Assembly: GCF_030733205.1 (NCBI RefSeq)
Contig: NZ_JASHJL010000029.1
Coordinates: forward strand, 1 to 64,000
Source: Mameliella sp. MMSF_3455
GTDB taxonomy: Bacteria; Pseudomonadota; Alphaproteobacteria; Rhodobacterales; Rhodobacteraceae
Direction of reading: 5' to 3'
DNA: 64,000 bases
Shown here: in pieces, positions 56,261 through 64,000 of the stretch
Layout of the letters: every line of letters starts with the position of its first letter
Numbering within the stretch: position 1 is the stretch's first letter
The notes under the pieces: generated by a model
The model's input: the letters and a program-made list of their open reading frames with translations, nothing else
Databases searched by the model: none
Told to the model about the DNA's origin: nothing
Program-made: the position numbers and the translations under genes

Positions 56261-57267
56261 TGGGTCGGGTTAGAGGAGATTTCGGAACCGGCAGAAGCGG
56301 CGTCCGACAACGCGTTTGCATCGACGTACCGTTCCGACCACTGGTGGAACGCCACGGCCGCCAGGATGCTTCCGCCGACAAATACCTGATACCAGGTCGG
56401 GTCGACGCCAGAGATCTGCAGGCCGGCGTTGATCGTGCCGAGAAGCAGCGCGGCGACCGCAGTGCCGACAATGGTGCCGCGTCCGCCGGCGAGGCTGGTC
56501 CCGCCAAGCACGGCGGCGGCGATGGCCTGAAGTTCATAGCCCTGGCCAAGTGCCGGCTGGACGGAAGCGAGGCGCGCCGCCAGAAGGATACCGGATACCG
56601 CCGCAAGGAACCCGGACAGAGCGAACACCATCAAGCGCACGTTCCGAACATCAATTCCCGCAAAATTGGCCCCGGCGGGGCTCATGCCCGACGCCTGGAC
56701 CCGCCGACCGAAGACGGTCGCGTTGAGCAGGGCGGCACAGGCGAGAACCAGCAAGAAGCCGAAAACGATAGGAAACGGTGCGCCGAAGACTTCCCCGTAG
56801 CTGAGCCAGGTGAAGGCATCGGTCTCGGCGCCGCGGAGTGGCCTGAGATAGGCCAGGATTTGCAGAAGACCGCCCGCGACCCCCATCGTCGCCAGCGTCA
56901 CAATGAAATCGCTGAGACCCAGGCCGGTGACCAGAAGGCCGTTCAGCAGACCGAACCCCGTTCCCACGACCAATCCGCCGACCACGGCCAGGACAGTCGG
57001 GACCGACAACGTCAGCAGGAACATCGTCACCCCGCCTGAAAGCCCCAGAACCGCCCCGACAGACAGATCGATGCCTCCCGAGGTTAGGACGAAGGACATG
57101 CCGACCGCGATTATGAGCACAAACATCGACTGCACGGCGATGGCCGCCAGGTTCTCGGGGCCAAGGAAGGCGGGATTGAGAGATCCGAAGATCGCTACCG
57201 CCAGAAGAAGGATCAGCGTTATAGAAGCGCCTTCGATGCGCAGCAGTCGAACGAGCAGGGCTTGCAT
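56257..57267 (-). CDS. CUT2 sugar ABC transporter permease (transporter 2, a)
   Basis: The 336-residue permease has VLIIAVGMSFVLTSGGIDLSVGAVLGLSGGVTMFL and LGQGYELQAIAAAVLGGTSLAGGRGTIVGTAVAALLLG. It begins 1 bp after the ATPase stop. With the next gene it forms the membrane part of transporter 2. Confidence 0.92.
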   Translation of the reverse strand: MQALLVRLLRIEGASITLILLLAVAIFGSLNPAFLGPENLAAIAVQSMFVLIIAVGMSFVLTSGGIDLSVGAVLGLSGGVTMFLLTLSVPTVLAVVGGLVVGTGFGLLNGLLVTGLGLSDFIVTLATMGVAGGLLQILAYLRPLRGAETDAFTWLSYGEVFGAPFPIVFGFLLVLACAALLNATVFGRRVQASGMSPAGANFAGIDVRNVRLMVFALSGFLAAVSGILLAARLASVQPALGQGYELQAIAAAVLGGTSLAGGRGTIVGTAVAALLLGTINAGLQISGVDPTWYQVFVGGSILAAVAFHQWSERYVDANALSDAASAGSEISSNPTH

Positions 57268-57268
57268 G

Positions 57269-58882
57269 TCAATTCACTCCCGATGCCGCAGCCAGCGACA
57301 TGAACTTTTCTTCCAGTCTTGTGGCGGATTCGTGATCCTGGTCAGCGCCAAGGCCGGGCAACTCTCCGACGATTCGCCCGGTCTTCATCACCAGAACGCG
57401 GTCGCTCAGACCCAACAACTCAACCAGTTCTGACGACTTGACGATTGCCGCTCCGCCAGACGCGATGTAGTCACGGATCAGGCGGTAGATCTCGATCTTG
57501 GCGCCGACGTCGACGCCTTCGGTTGGCTCGTTGAAGATGATGACCTTCGGCTTCGCGGCCAGTGCCCGCGCGATGATCGCCTTTTGCTGGTTTCCGCCCG
57601 ACAATCGCACGATCTGGTCACCGACACTGCGGGCGCGGATGCCCAGTGCGTCGAAGAAACCGCGGGCAGTGGAAGCCTCTTTCTTTCGGTCGATAAAGCC
57701 CATACGGGCAAAGGCAGGCAAGGACGAGACCGAGATATTCTGCGCGATGCTGAAGGTCGGCAGTATTCCCCGCGACTTGCGTTCGTTTGGTACATAAGCG
57801 ATGCCGGCAGCGAACGCGTGCCGGGTGGACCTGATCCGCCGTGGTTTTTCGTCCAGCAGGACGCGCCCAGAGGTCATTCGACGCGCACCGATGATTGTCT
57901 CTACGATCCGGCTGCAACCGGCACCCTGCAGCCCGCCGATGCCCAGAACCTCTCCCCGTCTCAGCGTGAACGCCAGATCCCTGAGATCGGTGTCGTCGGA
58001 CAGACCTTCGACGCGCAACACGACCTTGCCATGTTCCTTTATGGCCGCGGATCCCTTCGCGCCGGTCACGAAGCTTTCGATGGTCTCGACGTCGCGGCCG
58101 ACCATCATGCGCACCACCCGATCCGTCCTGGCCTCTGCGCCGTCGATGGTCCCCACCAACTTGCCGTCGCGCAGGACCGTCACCTCGTCGGCCATTCCGG
58201 CGAGTTCCTCCAACTGGTGCGTCACCCAGAGCACGGCAGTACCGCGCCCCCGCAGCCGCCGCATCTGGGCGAACAGCACCTGCCGTTCATGGATGCTGAG
58301 CCCGCCGTTGGGTTCGTCCAGAATGATCAGTTCGGAGCGGAACGCGAGTGCCTTAATGATCTCGACGATCTGACGCGACAGGGCGCTCAATTCTTCCACC
58401 GGCCGGCTCAGCAGCTTCGGGTCGAATTCGAAATCACGGCACAACTCAACCACAGCGGAGCGCATCGCCTGACGGTCGGTCAATCCGAGCGTGCCGCCGA
58501 TCCGGGCCAGGATTTCCCGGCCCAGAAAGATGTTATCAAGCGCCGAAAGATTGGCTATGAGCGTGCGCTCCTGGTAGACGGTGCTGATCCCGCATTCCTG
58601 CGCCACATGGGGAGAGGTGATGTCCACCGGCTGCCCTTTGATCCTGATCTCGCCGCCGTCGGGCCGGTAAACCCCCGACAGCATCTTGATGATCGTGGAC
58701 TTGCCGGCGCCGTTTTCGCCGACCAGCGCGTGAATGGTGCCGGACCTGATCGCGAAGCTGACGTTGTTCACGGCAATGGTCCCGGGAAAACGTTTGAGCA
58801 GACCGCCGATCTGCAACAGGGATTCGGGCAACGCGGTATGCGTTGCTTCGACGGGTTCGATCTTCAATGGCCCGGCTCCCAT
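57269..58882 (-). CDS. CUT2 sugar ABC transporter ATP-binding protein (transporter 2)
   Basis: This 537-residue double ATPase has GENGAGKST, ELSALSRQIVEIIKALAF and LIILDEPNGGLS in the first half. The second half has the degenerate GGLQGAGCSRIVE, plus LSGGNQQKAIIARALAAKPKVIIFNEPTEGVDVGAK. In NBD1 the signature is ELSALSRQ instead of LSVGxxQ, and Walker B of NBD2 is FNEP instead of LDEP, mild departures from the family. Confidence 0.92.
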   Translation of the reverse strand: MGAGPLKIEPVEATHTALPESLLQIGGLLKRFPGTIAVNNVSFAIRSGTIHALVGENGAGKSTIIKMLSGVYRPDGGEIRIKGQPVDITSPHVAQECGISTVYQERTLIANLSALDNIFLGREILARIGGTLGLTDRQAMRSAVVELCRDFEFDPKLLSRPVEELSALSRQIVEIIKALAFRSELIILDEPNGGLSIHERQVLFAQMRRLRGRGTAVLWVTHQLEELAGMADEVTVLRDGKLVGTIDGAEARTDRVVRMMVGRDVETIESFVTGAKGSAAIKEHGKVVLRVEGLSDDTDLRDLAFTLRRGEVLGIGGLQGAGCSRIVETIIGARRMTSGRVLLDEKPRRIRSTRHAFAAGIAYVPNERKSRGILPTFSIAQNISVSSLPAFARMGFIDRKKEASTARGFFDALGIRARSVGDQIVRLSGGNQQKAIIARALAAKPKVIIFNEPTEGVDVGAKIEIYRLIRDYIASGGAAIVKSSELVELLGLSDRVLVMKTGRIVGELPGLGADQDHESATRLEEKFMSLAAASGVN

Positions 58883-58883
58883 C

Positions 58884-59579
58884 TTACGACTTGTGTTCGG
58901 CGTAATGGGGCACGAGGTCTTCCCAAGGTACGTCGTGCACGAAGTACTCCTTGATGCTGTAGGTCATATCGAGGGTGTCCTTCAGCGACTTCGGCCCCGG
59001 GAAGCCGACAAGATCCCAGCCGACCCGGTTCTCGTTTCCGCCATAGACGGGATCGCAAAACATTCCCTGGCGAGTATGCAGACAAAGCGCTTCGAAGAAG
59101 CCCATTCCATCGTCGCCCACGCCCTGAAGCGCAGAGCTGAGCGGCGATGTCTGGCTCAGGACAACCGGCTCGGGCTTCGGTTGACCCGACATCAGTGCGA
59201 GGATGTCATCCTGCTGCTTCTCGCCGAGGTCGACGAAGTTCTTCCCGAAGCTGTCTTGAGACAAAGCGTCAAGCTGTTCGATGCCTTGCTTGTAGTTCGC
59301 CTGCAACCGCGCGATCCGTGCGCGCCAGGCGTCCGCGAGCTTGCCGCTCATCTTCAGGAAGCCCGACCCGTCGCCGCTGGCAAATATGTAGTCGATGCCA
59401 GAAATATAGCGGTCGATGTAGCGCACCACATTGGCCTCACGCGCGCCCGGATCCTTGTCCGTCGGATAGATCCGCGCAGTCGCGGCCTCGATGGTGTTCC
59501 ACTGGTGCGGGCTGAAGAATTCGGCCTCGTTGCCCTCGATCTTGAGCGGCATGACGGGCCAGTCGGTCTTGGTGATCAT
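58884..59579 (-). CDS. Gluconate 2-dehydrogenase subunit 3-like small subunit
   Basis: This 231-residue protein contains the subunit-3 pattern FFSPHQWNTIEAATARIYPTDKDPGAREANVVRYIDRYI..., LDALSQDSFGKNF, and FFEALCLHTRQGMFCDPVYGGNENRVGWDLVGFPG. It partners the GMC oxidoreductase encoded directly upstream. No twin-arginine signal is visible, although this subunit usually supplies the export signal. It ends 1 bp before the ATPase start. Confidence 0.88.
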   Translation of the reverse strand: MITKTDWPVMPLKIEGNEAEFFSPHQWNTIEAATARIYPTDKDPGAREANVVRYIDRYISGIDYIFASGDGSGFLKMSGKLADAWRARIARLQANYKQGIEQLDALSQDSFGKNFVDLGEKQQDDILALMSGQPKPEPVVLSQTSPLSSALQGVGDDGMGFFEALCLHTRQGMFCDPVYGGNENRVGWDLVGFPGPKSLKDTLDMTYSIKEYFVHDVPWEDLVPHYAEHKS

Positions 59580-59603
59580 CTGAGTGCTCCTTGAGGTGCT
59601 GCG

Positions 59604-61274
59604 TTACGCGTAGGCGGGCTTCTTCGCCTTGCGGCCCTTGGCGTGGACTTCGGCGATGTACTCGCTCGCCCGCCAGGCGACGGCCATGATCGTCAGCGTC
59701 GGGTTGACACCCAGCGCGGTCGGGAAACCACTGCCGTCAACGACGTAGAGTCCCGGCACGTCGTGCGCTTCGCAATACTGGTTCAGCACCGACGTGTCGG
59801 GGTTGTGCCCCATGCGGGCGGTGCCGTGCTGGTGGCAGGTGTTGCCGGTCGAGCGTTCCAGATACACCGGGATCGTCTTGCGGGCGCCGGCCGCGTCGAG
59901 GATCTCCATGTTCTTGTCGACTTGCCACTTGCCCATATGGATGTCGTTGGGATGAGGCTTGTGCGTGATCCGGGCAACGGGTGAACCCCAGGCATCTACG
60001 ACATCCGGATCCAGATCGACCATGTTGCTTTCGACCGGCATGTCATGCAGGATCAGGCCGATCTTCATCGCGTAGCGGTAAAAGTCGCGGTCCGCGTCCT
60101 TCGCGGCCTGGCCCCACAGCGGCCGACCCGGGAAGTTCCAGTTGATCGGGTGGCAAACCTGGCTGGTCGAGATGATGCAGCCACCGATGTGCCCGCGCTT
60201 TTCGTCGGACTCGTAAAAATCCATCGAGCCGCCGCTGATGTAGTTGCCGGCAAACCCGTCCAGCGAGTCGTCGATGGCGTTGTCGAAAAGGCCGACGGCG
60301 AACAGGTATTCGTGGAAGGTCGCGTTCTTGCCCAGTTGGCCACTGCTGTTGGCCAGGCCGTCCGGAAATTTCGGCGACTTGGAGTTCAGCAGAAGCCGGG
60401 TGGACTCGATGGCGCCCAGGCCCAGGACGACGATGTTCGCCTCCTGCTCGACCTCGCACCCGTTCTCGTCGATATAGACGACGCCCTTCGCCTTGCCCGC
60501 CTTGTCGGTCGTGACCCGCACGACATAGCACTCGGGCCGAAGCTCGTAGTTGCCGGTGGCCAGCGCCTCGGGGATGAACGTGGTCGCCGCGTTCGACCGG
60601 GTGGTCGTCGGGTCGCCGTACTGGTTCCAGAACCCGGTCCAGTTGCTGGGGTTTCGCCCCTTGTGGGCGTGGCTGACCATTGCGTGCGGGATTGGGAATC
60701 CGTTGATGCCCATCTTGTTGCAGGCCTCGTAGAAGCGCTTGCCATACTTTGTAGGTGGCAGCGGCTTCGACGGGTATGGCTTCGATCGTGGCGGAATGTT
60801 GCGGTCGGCATTGTCGAGGCCGGTGACCCCGAATTCCCATTCCACCTTGGTCAGGTACGGCTCGAGGTCGTCATAGGTGAACGGCCAGTCCTCGAGGCTG
60901 GTGCCCGCGACCGTTCCGTGGATCGACTTCTGCTTGAAATCCGAAGGCATCGGGCGCGGAACCCAACCGGCCCAGTGCACGGTTCCGCCCCCAACCAGTT
61001 GCGGCAGCGGCGAGAACGGGAAGATCTCGGCCTTCGAGTTCGCATCCTCGCGCACGGTGCGCGGCTTCAGCTTGGGATCGGGCCACAGGAAGTTGCGGTT
61101 GACGAATTTGATCTCGTCACCGGAGTAGTCCTTTTCCGGCTTCAGCCAGGGGCCCCTGTCCAGGCCGACGACCTTCAGACCGGCCTCGCTCAGCACCTTG
61201 GCTGCCGTTGCGCCGCTGGCGCCGGCGCCCACGATGACCACATCGACCGGGTCGGGTTTTTTCGCGTAGTTCAT
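59604..61274 (-). CDS. GMC-family sugar/polyol dehydrogenase, FAD subunit
   Basis: The 556-residue flavoprotein has the FAD motif VDVVIVGAGASGATAAKVLSEAGLKVVGLDRGPW, the GMC middle region (LVGGGTVHWAGWVPR) and the C-terminal catalytic His/Asn block HQHGTARMGHNPDT...YVVDGSGFPTALGVNPTLTIMAVAWR. It oxidises a sugar or polyol hydroxyl; no signal peptide and no adjacent cytochrome c are seen, so the electron acceptor is open. Confidence 0.92.
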   Translation of the reverse strand: MNYAKKPDPVDVVIVGAGASGATAAKVLSEAGLKVVGLDRGPWLKPEKDYSGDEIKFVNRNFLWPDPKLKPRTVREDANSKAEIFPFSPLPQLVGGGTVHWAGWVPRPMPSDFKQKSIHGTVAGTSLEDWPFTYDDLEPYLTKVEWEFGVTGLDNADRNIPPRSKPYPSKPLPPTKYGKRFYEACNKMGINGFPIPHAMVSHAHKGRNPSNWTGFWNQYGDPTTTRSNAATTFIPEALATGNYELRPECYVVRVTTDKAGKAKGVVYIDENGCEVEQEANIVVLGLGAIESTRLLLNSKSPKFPDGLANSSGQLGKNATFHEYLFAVGLFDNAIDDSLDGFAGNYISGGSMDFYESDEKRGHIGGCIISTSQVCHPINWNFPGRPLWGQAAKDADRDFYRYAMKIGLILHDMPVESNMVDLDPDVVDAWGSPVARITHKPHPNDIHMGKWQVDKNMEILDAAGARKTIPVYLERSTGNTCHQHGTARMGHNPDTSVLNQYCEAHDVPGLYVVDGSGFPTALGVNPTLTIMAVAWRASEYIAEVHAKGRKAKKPAYA

Positions 61275-61369
61275 CCTAAGTCTCCGTAATCAAAGACCGC
61301 CCCGTCGCCTTTGGCTGAGGCGCATATATCCTGGCGGGGCCGCCTCGCATCGGGGCGGGCCCGCGCGGT

Positions 61370-61915
61370 TCAGGCAGACTTGCGCTGGTTCGCCTCGGCG
61401 CCGAGATACTGGACGATCGCCCGGGCGAAGGCGGGCAGGTCGGGCGGCGTGCGCGAGGTAATCACGTTACCATCCTGCACCACCTCTTCGTCGACCCAGG
61501 TGCCGCCGGCGGCCTCGACATCGTCCTTGATCGGCAGATAGCCGGTCACCTTCCGACCTTTCACGATCCCAGCCGAGGAAAGGATCCAGCCGCCATGGCA
61601 GATCGCGGCAGCCAGTTTGCCGCGGGCGTGGACATCGCGAACCAGGTCGATCATCGGGCGGCACAGTCGCATGTGATCGGGCGCGAAACCGCCGGGAACC
61701 ACCACGGCATCGAAGTCAGCCGCTTTCACCTGGTCGATGGAGACGTCCGCCTCCATTTCGTAACCGAGTTTGGATTGAAAGGTGGACTTGTGGCCGGGGC
61801 CCACGACGGTCACCTTGGCACCTTCCTCGATGAGGCGCATGTAGGGATACCACGCCTCCATTTCCTGGTAGTCGTCTTCGATCAGAAGTGCGACATTCTT
61901 GCCGATAAGACTCAT
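61370..61915 (-). CDS. DJ-1/PfpI family protein
   Basis: The 181-residue protein has the family core VALLIEDDYQEMEAWYPYMRLIEEGAKVTVVGPG, AVVVPGGFAPDHMRLCRPMIDLVRD and the nucleophile elbow LAAAICHGGWILSSAGIVKGRKVTGY with the Cys-His pair. PfpI members act as glyoxalase III, deglycase-like or protease enzymes; in a sugar operon removal of reactive carbonyls is plausible. Confidence 0.9.
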   Translation of the reverse strand: MSLIGKNVALLIEDDYQEMEAWYPYMRLIEEGAKVTVVGPGHKSTFQSKLGYEMEADVSIDQVKAADFDAVVVPGGFAPDHMRLCRPMIDLVRDVHARGKLAAAICHGGWILSSAGIVKGRKVTGYLPIKDDVEAAGGTWVDEEVVQDGNVITSRTPPDLPAFARAIVQYLGAEANQRKSA

Positions 61916-61938
61916 TTTGTTGTCTTCCTTTCAAATAC

Positions 61939-62691
61939 TTAGCTGGCCTTGGCGAAGTCTTTGCTGTTCAGGCCGAGCATTTCCATGAATTCGAGGCTGG
62001 TGCGCACATCGCCGTAGTTCATCTGGATGTTGCGCAGCGCCTCCCAATGCTGTCCGTAGCCCAGCGGCACGTCTTCCAGCATGTTCGGGACAGCGGTGGT
62101 CGTGTCCGCAAGCCCGACGATGTTGTAGTTCTTGTTCCAGCCGTCGAGCGCGGTTGCATGCATGCAGTTCGCCGACGTCACACCGCAGATTACCAGCGTG
62201 TCGCGGCCGTCTTCGCGCATCCACTCGTCGAGCGGTGTGTTGTAGAACGAGCTGAAGCGGTGCTTCTGGAAAACGATCTCGTCCTCGCGCGGCTTGATCC
62301 TGTCGTCAAGCGCGGCGTCGCGGTTGCCCCAGGATCCGGGGGATTCGGGCGTGCCGCATTTGAACGGCGGCCATTTCGGGCCGGCATTACCGGTGTCGCG
62401 GCCATCGCCGCGCAGGCCCCACAGGGAGTAGACGACCGGGATCCCGACCTTGCGGGCAGCCTCGATCGTGTTGATGCAGGGCTGCACCGTATCGGTGCCG
62501 GCCGGCGCGCCGCCGACACTCGGCACATGGCCCGCGCCGTCGGGATCGACGATCAGCTTCTGGATATCGAGCGCCAGCAGCATCGTCTTCTTGGGGTCGA
62601 GCCCGTTCTCGAAGATGTTGTTCGGCGAACCGAAGAAGTGGCGCGGGACGACTTTTTCCAGGTTCTCATAGGTATAGTCGAGGGATGACAT
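61939..62691 (-). CDS. Isochorismatase-like cysteine hydrolase
   Basis: ATG 62691 follows AGGAGGAACC and gives 250 residues. The catalytic triad of the family is visible: Asp in TMLLALDIQKLIVDP, Lys in IVFQKHRFSSFYNTPLDEWM and Cys in TLVICGVTSANCMHATALDGW. It should hydrolyse an amide, ester or similar bond; the substrate in this operon is unclear. Confidence 0.87.
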   Translation of the reverse strand: MSSLDYTYENLEKVVPRHFFGSPNNIFENGLDPKKTMLLALDIQKLIVDPDGAGHVPSVGGAPAGTDTVQPCINTIEAARKVGIPVVYSLWGLRGDGRDTGNAGPKWPPFKCGTPESPGSWGNRDAALDDRIKPREDEIVFQKHRFSSFYNTPLDEWMREDGRDTLVICGVTSANCMHATALDGWNKNYNIVGLADTTTAVPNMLEDVPLGYGQHWEALRNIQMNYGDVRTSLEFMEMLGLNSKDFAKAS

Positions 62692-62764
62692 CGGGTTCCT
62701 CCTAGGTGTTGTCCGCAATGCTGTGCAGCGAACGGTGTTGGCACGCGGTGCGCGCCAGGTTGAG

Positions 62765-63937
62765 CTACGCGGCCGTCCGGTAGCGGTTCAGGACTTCTTC
62801 GTTCACGGCAATTCCCAGCCCCGGGCCGGTCGGTACCGCCACGCATCCGTCCTTCAGGGTGAAATTCTCTTCCAGCAGGTTGTCGCGCAGAGGGTTGTGC
62901 TTGCGGTCGAACTCGACCACCGGTTCGTTCTGCAAGGCGACGGGGTTTGCCGTGTGCGGCGTTGGTGGGATCACCGCCAGCGCATGCAACGCTGCGGCGA
63001 CCGCGATGCCCGAACCCCACACGTGCGGGATCGTCAGTATTCCGAAGGATCCCGCGAGCGCCTGGATCTTCTGGAACTCCGAAAGGCCGCCGCAGACGCA
63101 AATGTCCGGCTGAGCGATATCGACACATTGTTCAAGGAACAGGTCACGGAACCCGAAGCGGGTGAATTCGCATTCGCCGCCCGCGACCGGAACGTCGATT
63201 GCATCACGAACGCGGCGGTACCCGGCCCGATCCTCGGGCACGACAGGTTCTTCAAGGAAATGGACCCCGAAATCTCCCAGCGCTTTGCCGATTCGGATCG
63301 CGTTGACGGGTGTGTATGCGTGGTTGGCATCGACCAGGAGCTTGATCCGGTCGCCCGCGCTGCGCCGTACGGCCGCGACCCGTTTCAGATCGTCCTCCAC
63401 GGACAGCAGACCGATCTTGATCTTCAGAATGTCGAAGCCGCTTTCGACATAGCTCGCGGCTTCGGTCTCGAGATCGCCGAGGATACGGTCCATCTGCCAG
63501 GGCTGGTCGGGATAGTAGCACCCCGTCGCGTAAGCAGTGACGCGGTCACGAAAGGCACCACCCATGAGGGCGTGCACGGGTTGGCCGACAACCTTGCCCC
63601 AGATGTCCCACAGAGCGATGTCGATGGCGCTTAACGCTTCGATGTAGGTGCCGCGCTGGCCGAAATCGCGCGAAAAGGCGTAGAGACTCTCAGATGTCGC
63701 GATCGGAGTGCAGGCCGAACCGCCTATCAGGATCGGCGCAAGCACCTGGTCGATGCACGCGGCAACGGGCGCGGGTGGGCCGTATTGGCCGCCCTCCCCC
63801 CAGCCGACGACCCCGTCTTCCGTCGTGATCTTGACAAGAAGGCTGTTCCGCTCAGGGAACTTGGCTTGGGAGGAATAGAATGTTCGCCCCTCCAACGGGA
63901 CCCTCAGGATAAAGGTCTCGACCGACTTCACCTTCAT
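62765..63937 (-). CDS. Enolase-superfamily sugar-acid dehydratase (mandelate racemase/muconate lactonizing type)
   Basis: This protein of about 390 residues has the capping domain, then the barrel with FDILKIKIGLLSVEDDL (KxK), metal ligands in KLLVDANHAYTP (Asp), VHFLEEPVVPED (Glu) and VAGGECEFTRFGF (Glu), and the His region TIPHVWGSG. The KxK and His pattern suggests MR-subgroup acid-sugar dehydration. ATG 63937 is chosen (AGGAGG is 10 nt upstream); it overlaps the stop of a further upstream frame. Confidence 0.87.
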   Translation of the reverse strand: MKVKSVETFILRVPLEGRTFYSSQAKFPERNSLLVKITTEDGVVGWGEGGQYGPPAPVAACIDQVLAPILIGGSACTPIATSESLYAFSRDFGQRGTYIEALSAIDIALWDIWGKVVGQPVHALMGGAFRDRVTAYATGCYYPDQPWQMDRILGDLETEAASYVESGFDILKIKIGLLSVEDDLKRVAAVRRSAGDRIKLLVDANHAYTPVNAIRIGKALGDFGVHFLEEPVVPEDRAGYRRVRDAIDVPVAGGECEFTRFGFRDLFLEQCVDIAQPDICVCGGLSEFQKIQALAGSFGILTIPHVWGSGIAVAAALHALAVIPPTPHTANPVALQNEPVVEFDRKHNPLRDNLLEENFTLKDGCVAVPTGPGLGIAVNEEVLNRYRTAA

Positions 63938-64000
63938 GGCTGACACTCCTCCTCAAGGTCGTCGTTGGCGACTTGGACGCCCAAAAAATCACGAATGCGC
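63934..64000 (-). CDS. C-terminal end of an unidentified upstream gene
   Basis: A frame entering from the window edge reads RIRDFLGVQVANDDLEEECQP and stops with TGA overlapping the dehydratase ATG (ATGA). The overlap style is that of other operon junctions here. Too short to identify. Confidence 0.35.
   Translation of the reverse strand, partial: RIRDFLGVQVANDDLEEECQP

Overview
The window reads as a high-GC genome of the Rhodobacteraceae (Roseobacter/Paracoccus side of the Alphaproteobacteria). The support is a complete nos operon plus copper NirK with TTGCG-N4-CACAA type NnrR boxes, a DnaA-like replication protein of the kind found on Rhodobacterales replicons, a BioMNY biotin transporter, a cbb3 oxidase operon with a group III truncated haemoglobin, and CUT2 sugar transporters. 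No rRNA, tRNA or CRISPR array was seen. The density of broken insertion sequences and the truncated replication gene suggest an extrachromosomal replicon or a genomic island, but the sequence alone does not prove that.

Region 1 (1-12.1 kb, minus strand) is for denitrification: nosR-nosZ-nosD-nosF-nosY-nosL-nosX, then nirK-nirV. An orphan tatA and a ParD-like/zeta toxin-antitoxin pair lie just upstream. NnrR-type boxes precede nirK, nosR and tatA, which ties Tat export capacity to the Tat-exported enzymes NosZ and NirK.

Region 2 (12.1-24.8 kb) mixes a 5'-truncated DnaA-like replication gene, an istB remnant, a biotin ECF transporter (bioMNY) with a nitroreductase, an oppositely oriented acyl-CoA ligase/thiolase pair, a decayed tricorn-type S41 protease, a CPBP membrane protein, a frameshifted but fully bounded IS21 element and a fragment of a cytosine methyltransferase.

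Region 3 (24.8-41.2 kb) is a respiration and stress block. A divergent pair (DUF6522 and the operon trHb3-DUF488-NMO-ccoSNOQP-small protein-DUF2189) shares an NsrR-like 23-bp operator with a second copy in front of an nsrR homologue at 36.5 kb. Around them are gdhA, rsuA, a PAS protein, 5-formyl-THF cyclo-ligase, a DUF1127 protein, a zinc-ribbon protein, a truncated mscS and four Rnk/GreA-C-like proteins. Three of the four Rnk-like genes are preceded, at nearly constant distance, by a conserved mini-ORF carrying FRFLLLNR, with TTGACA at constant distance from its ATG. This is the strongest candidate here for an undescribed regulatory module.

Region 4 (41.2-45.4 kb) is an IS scrapyard: an IS3 element inserted in mscS, itself split by an IS110 element, followed by IS256 and IS6 fragments.

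Region 5 (45.4-64 kb) is for carbohydrate uptake and catabolism. Two complete CUT2 ABC transporters have divergent Tat-exported binding proteins. One operon ends in dhaK-dhaL. The other set joins a GMC dehydrogenase with its small subunit, an SMP-30 lactonase, an enolase-superfamily dehydratase and a PfkB (KDG-type) kinase, which together look like an oxidative sugar-acid pathway.
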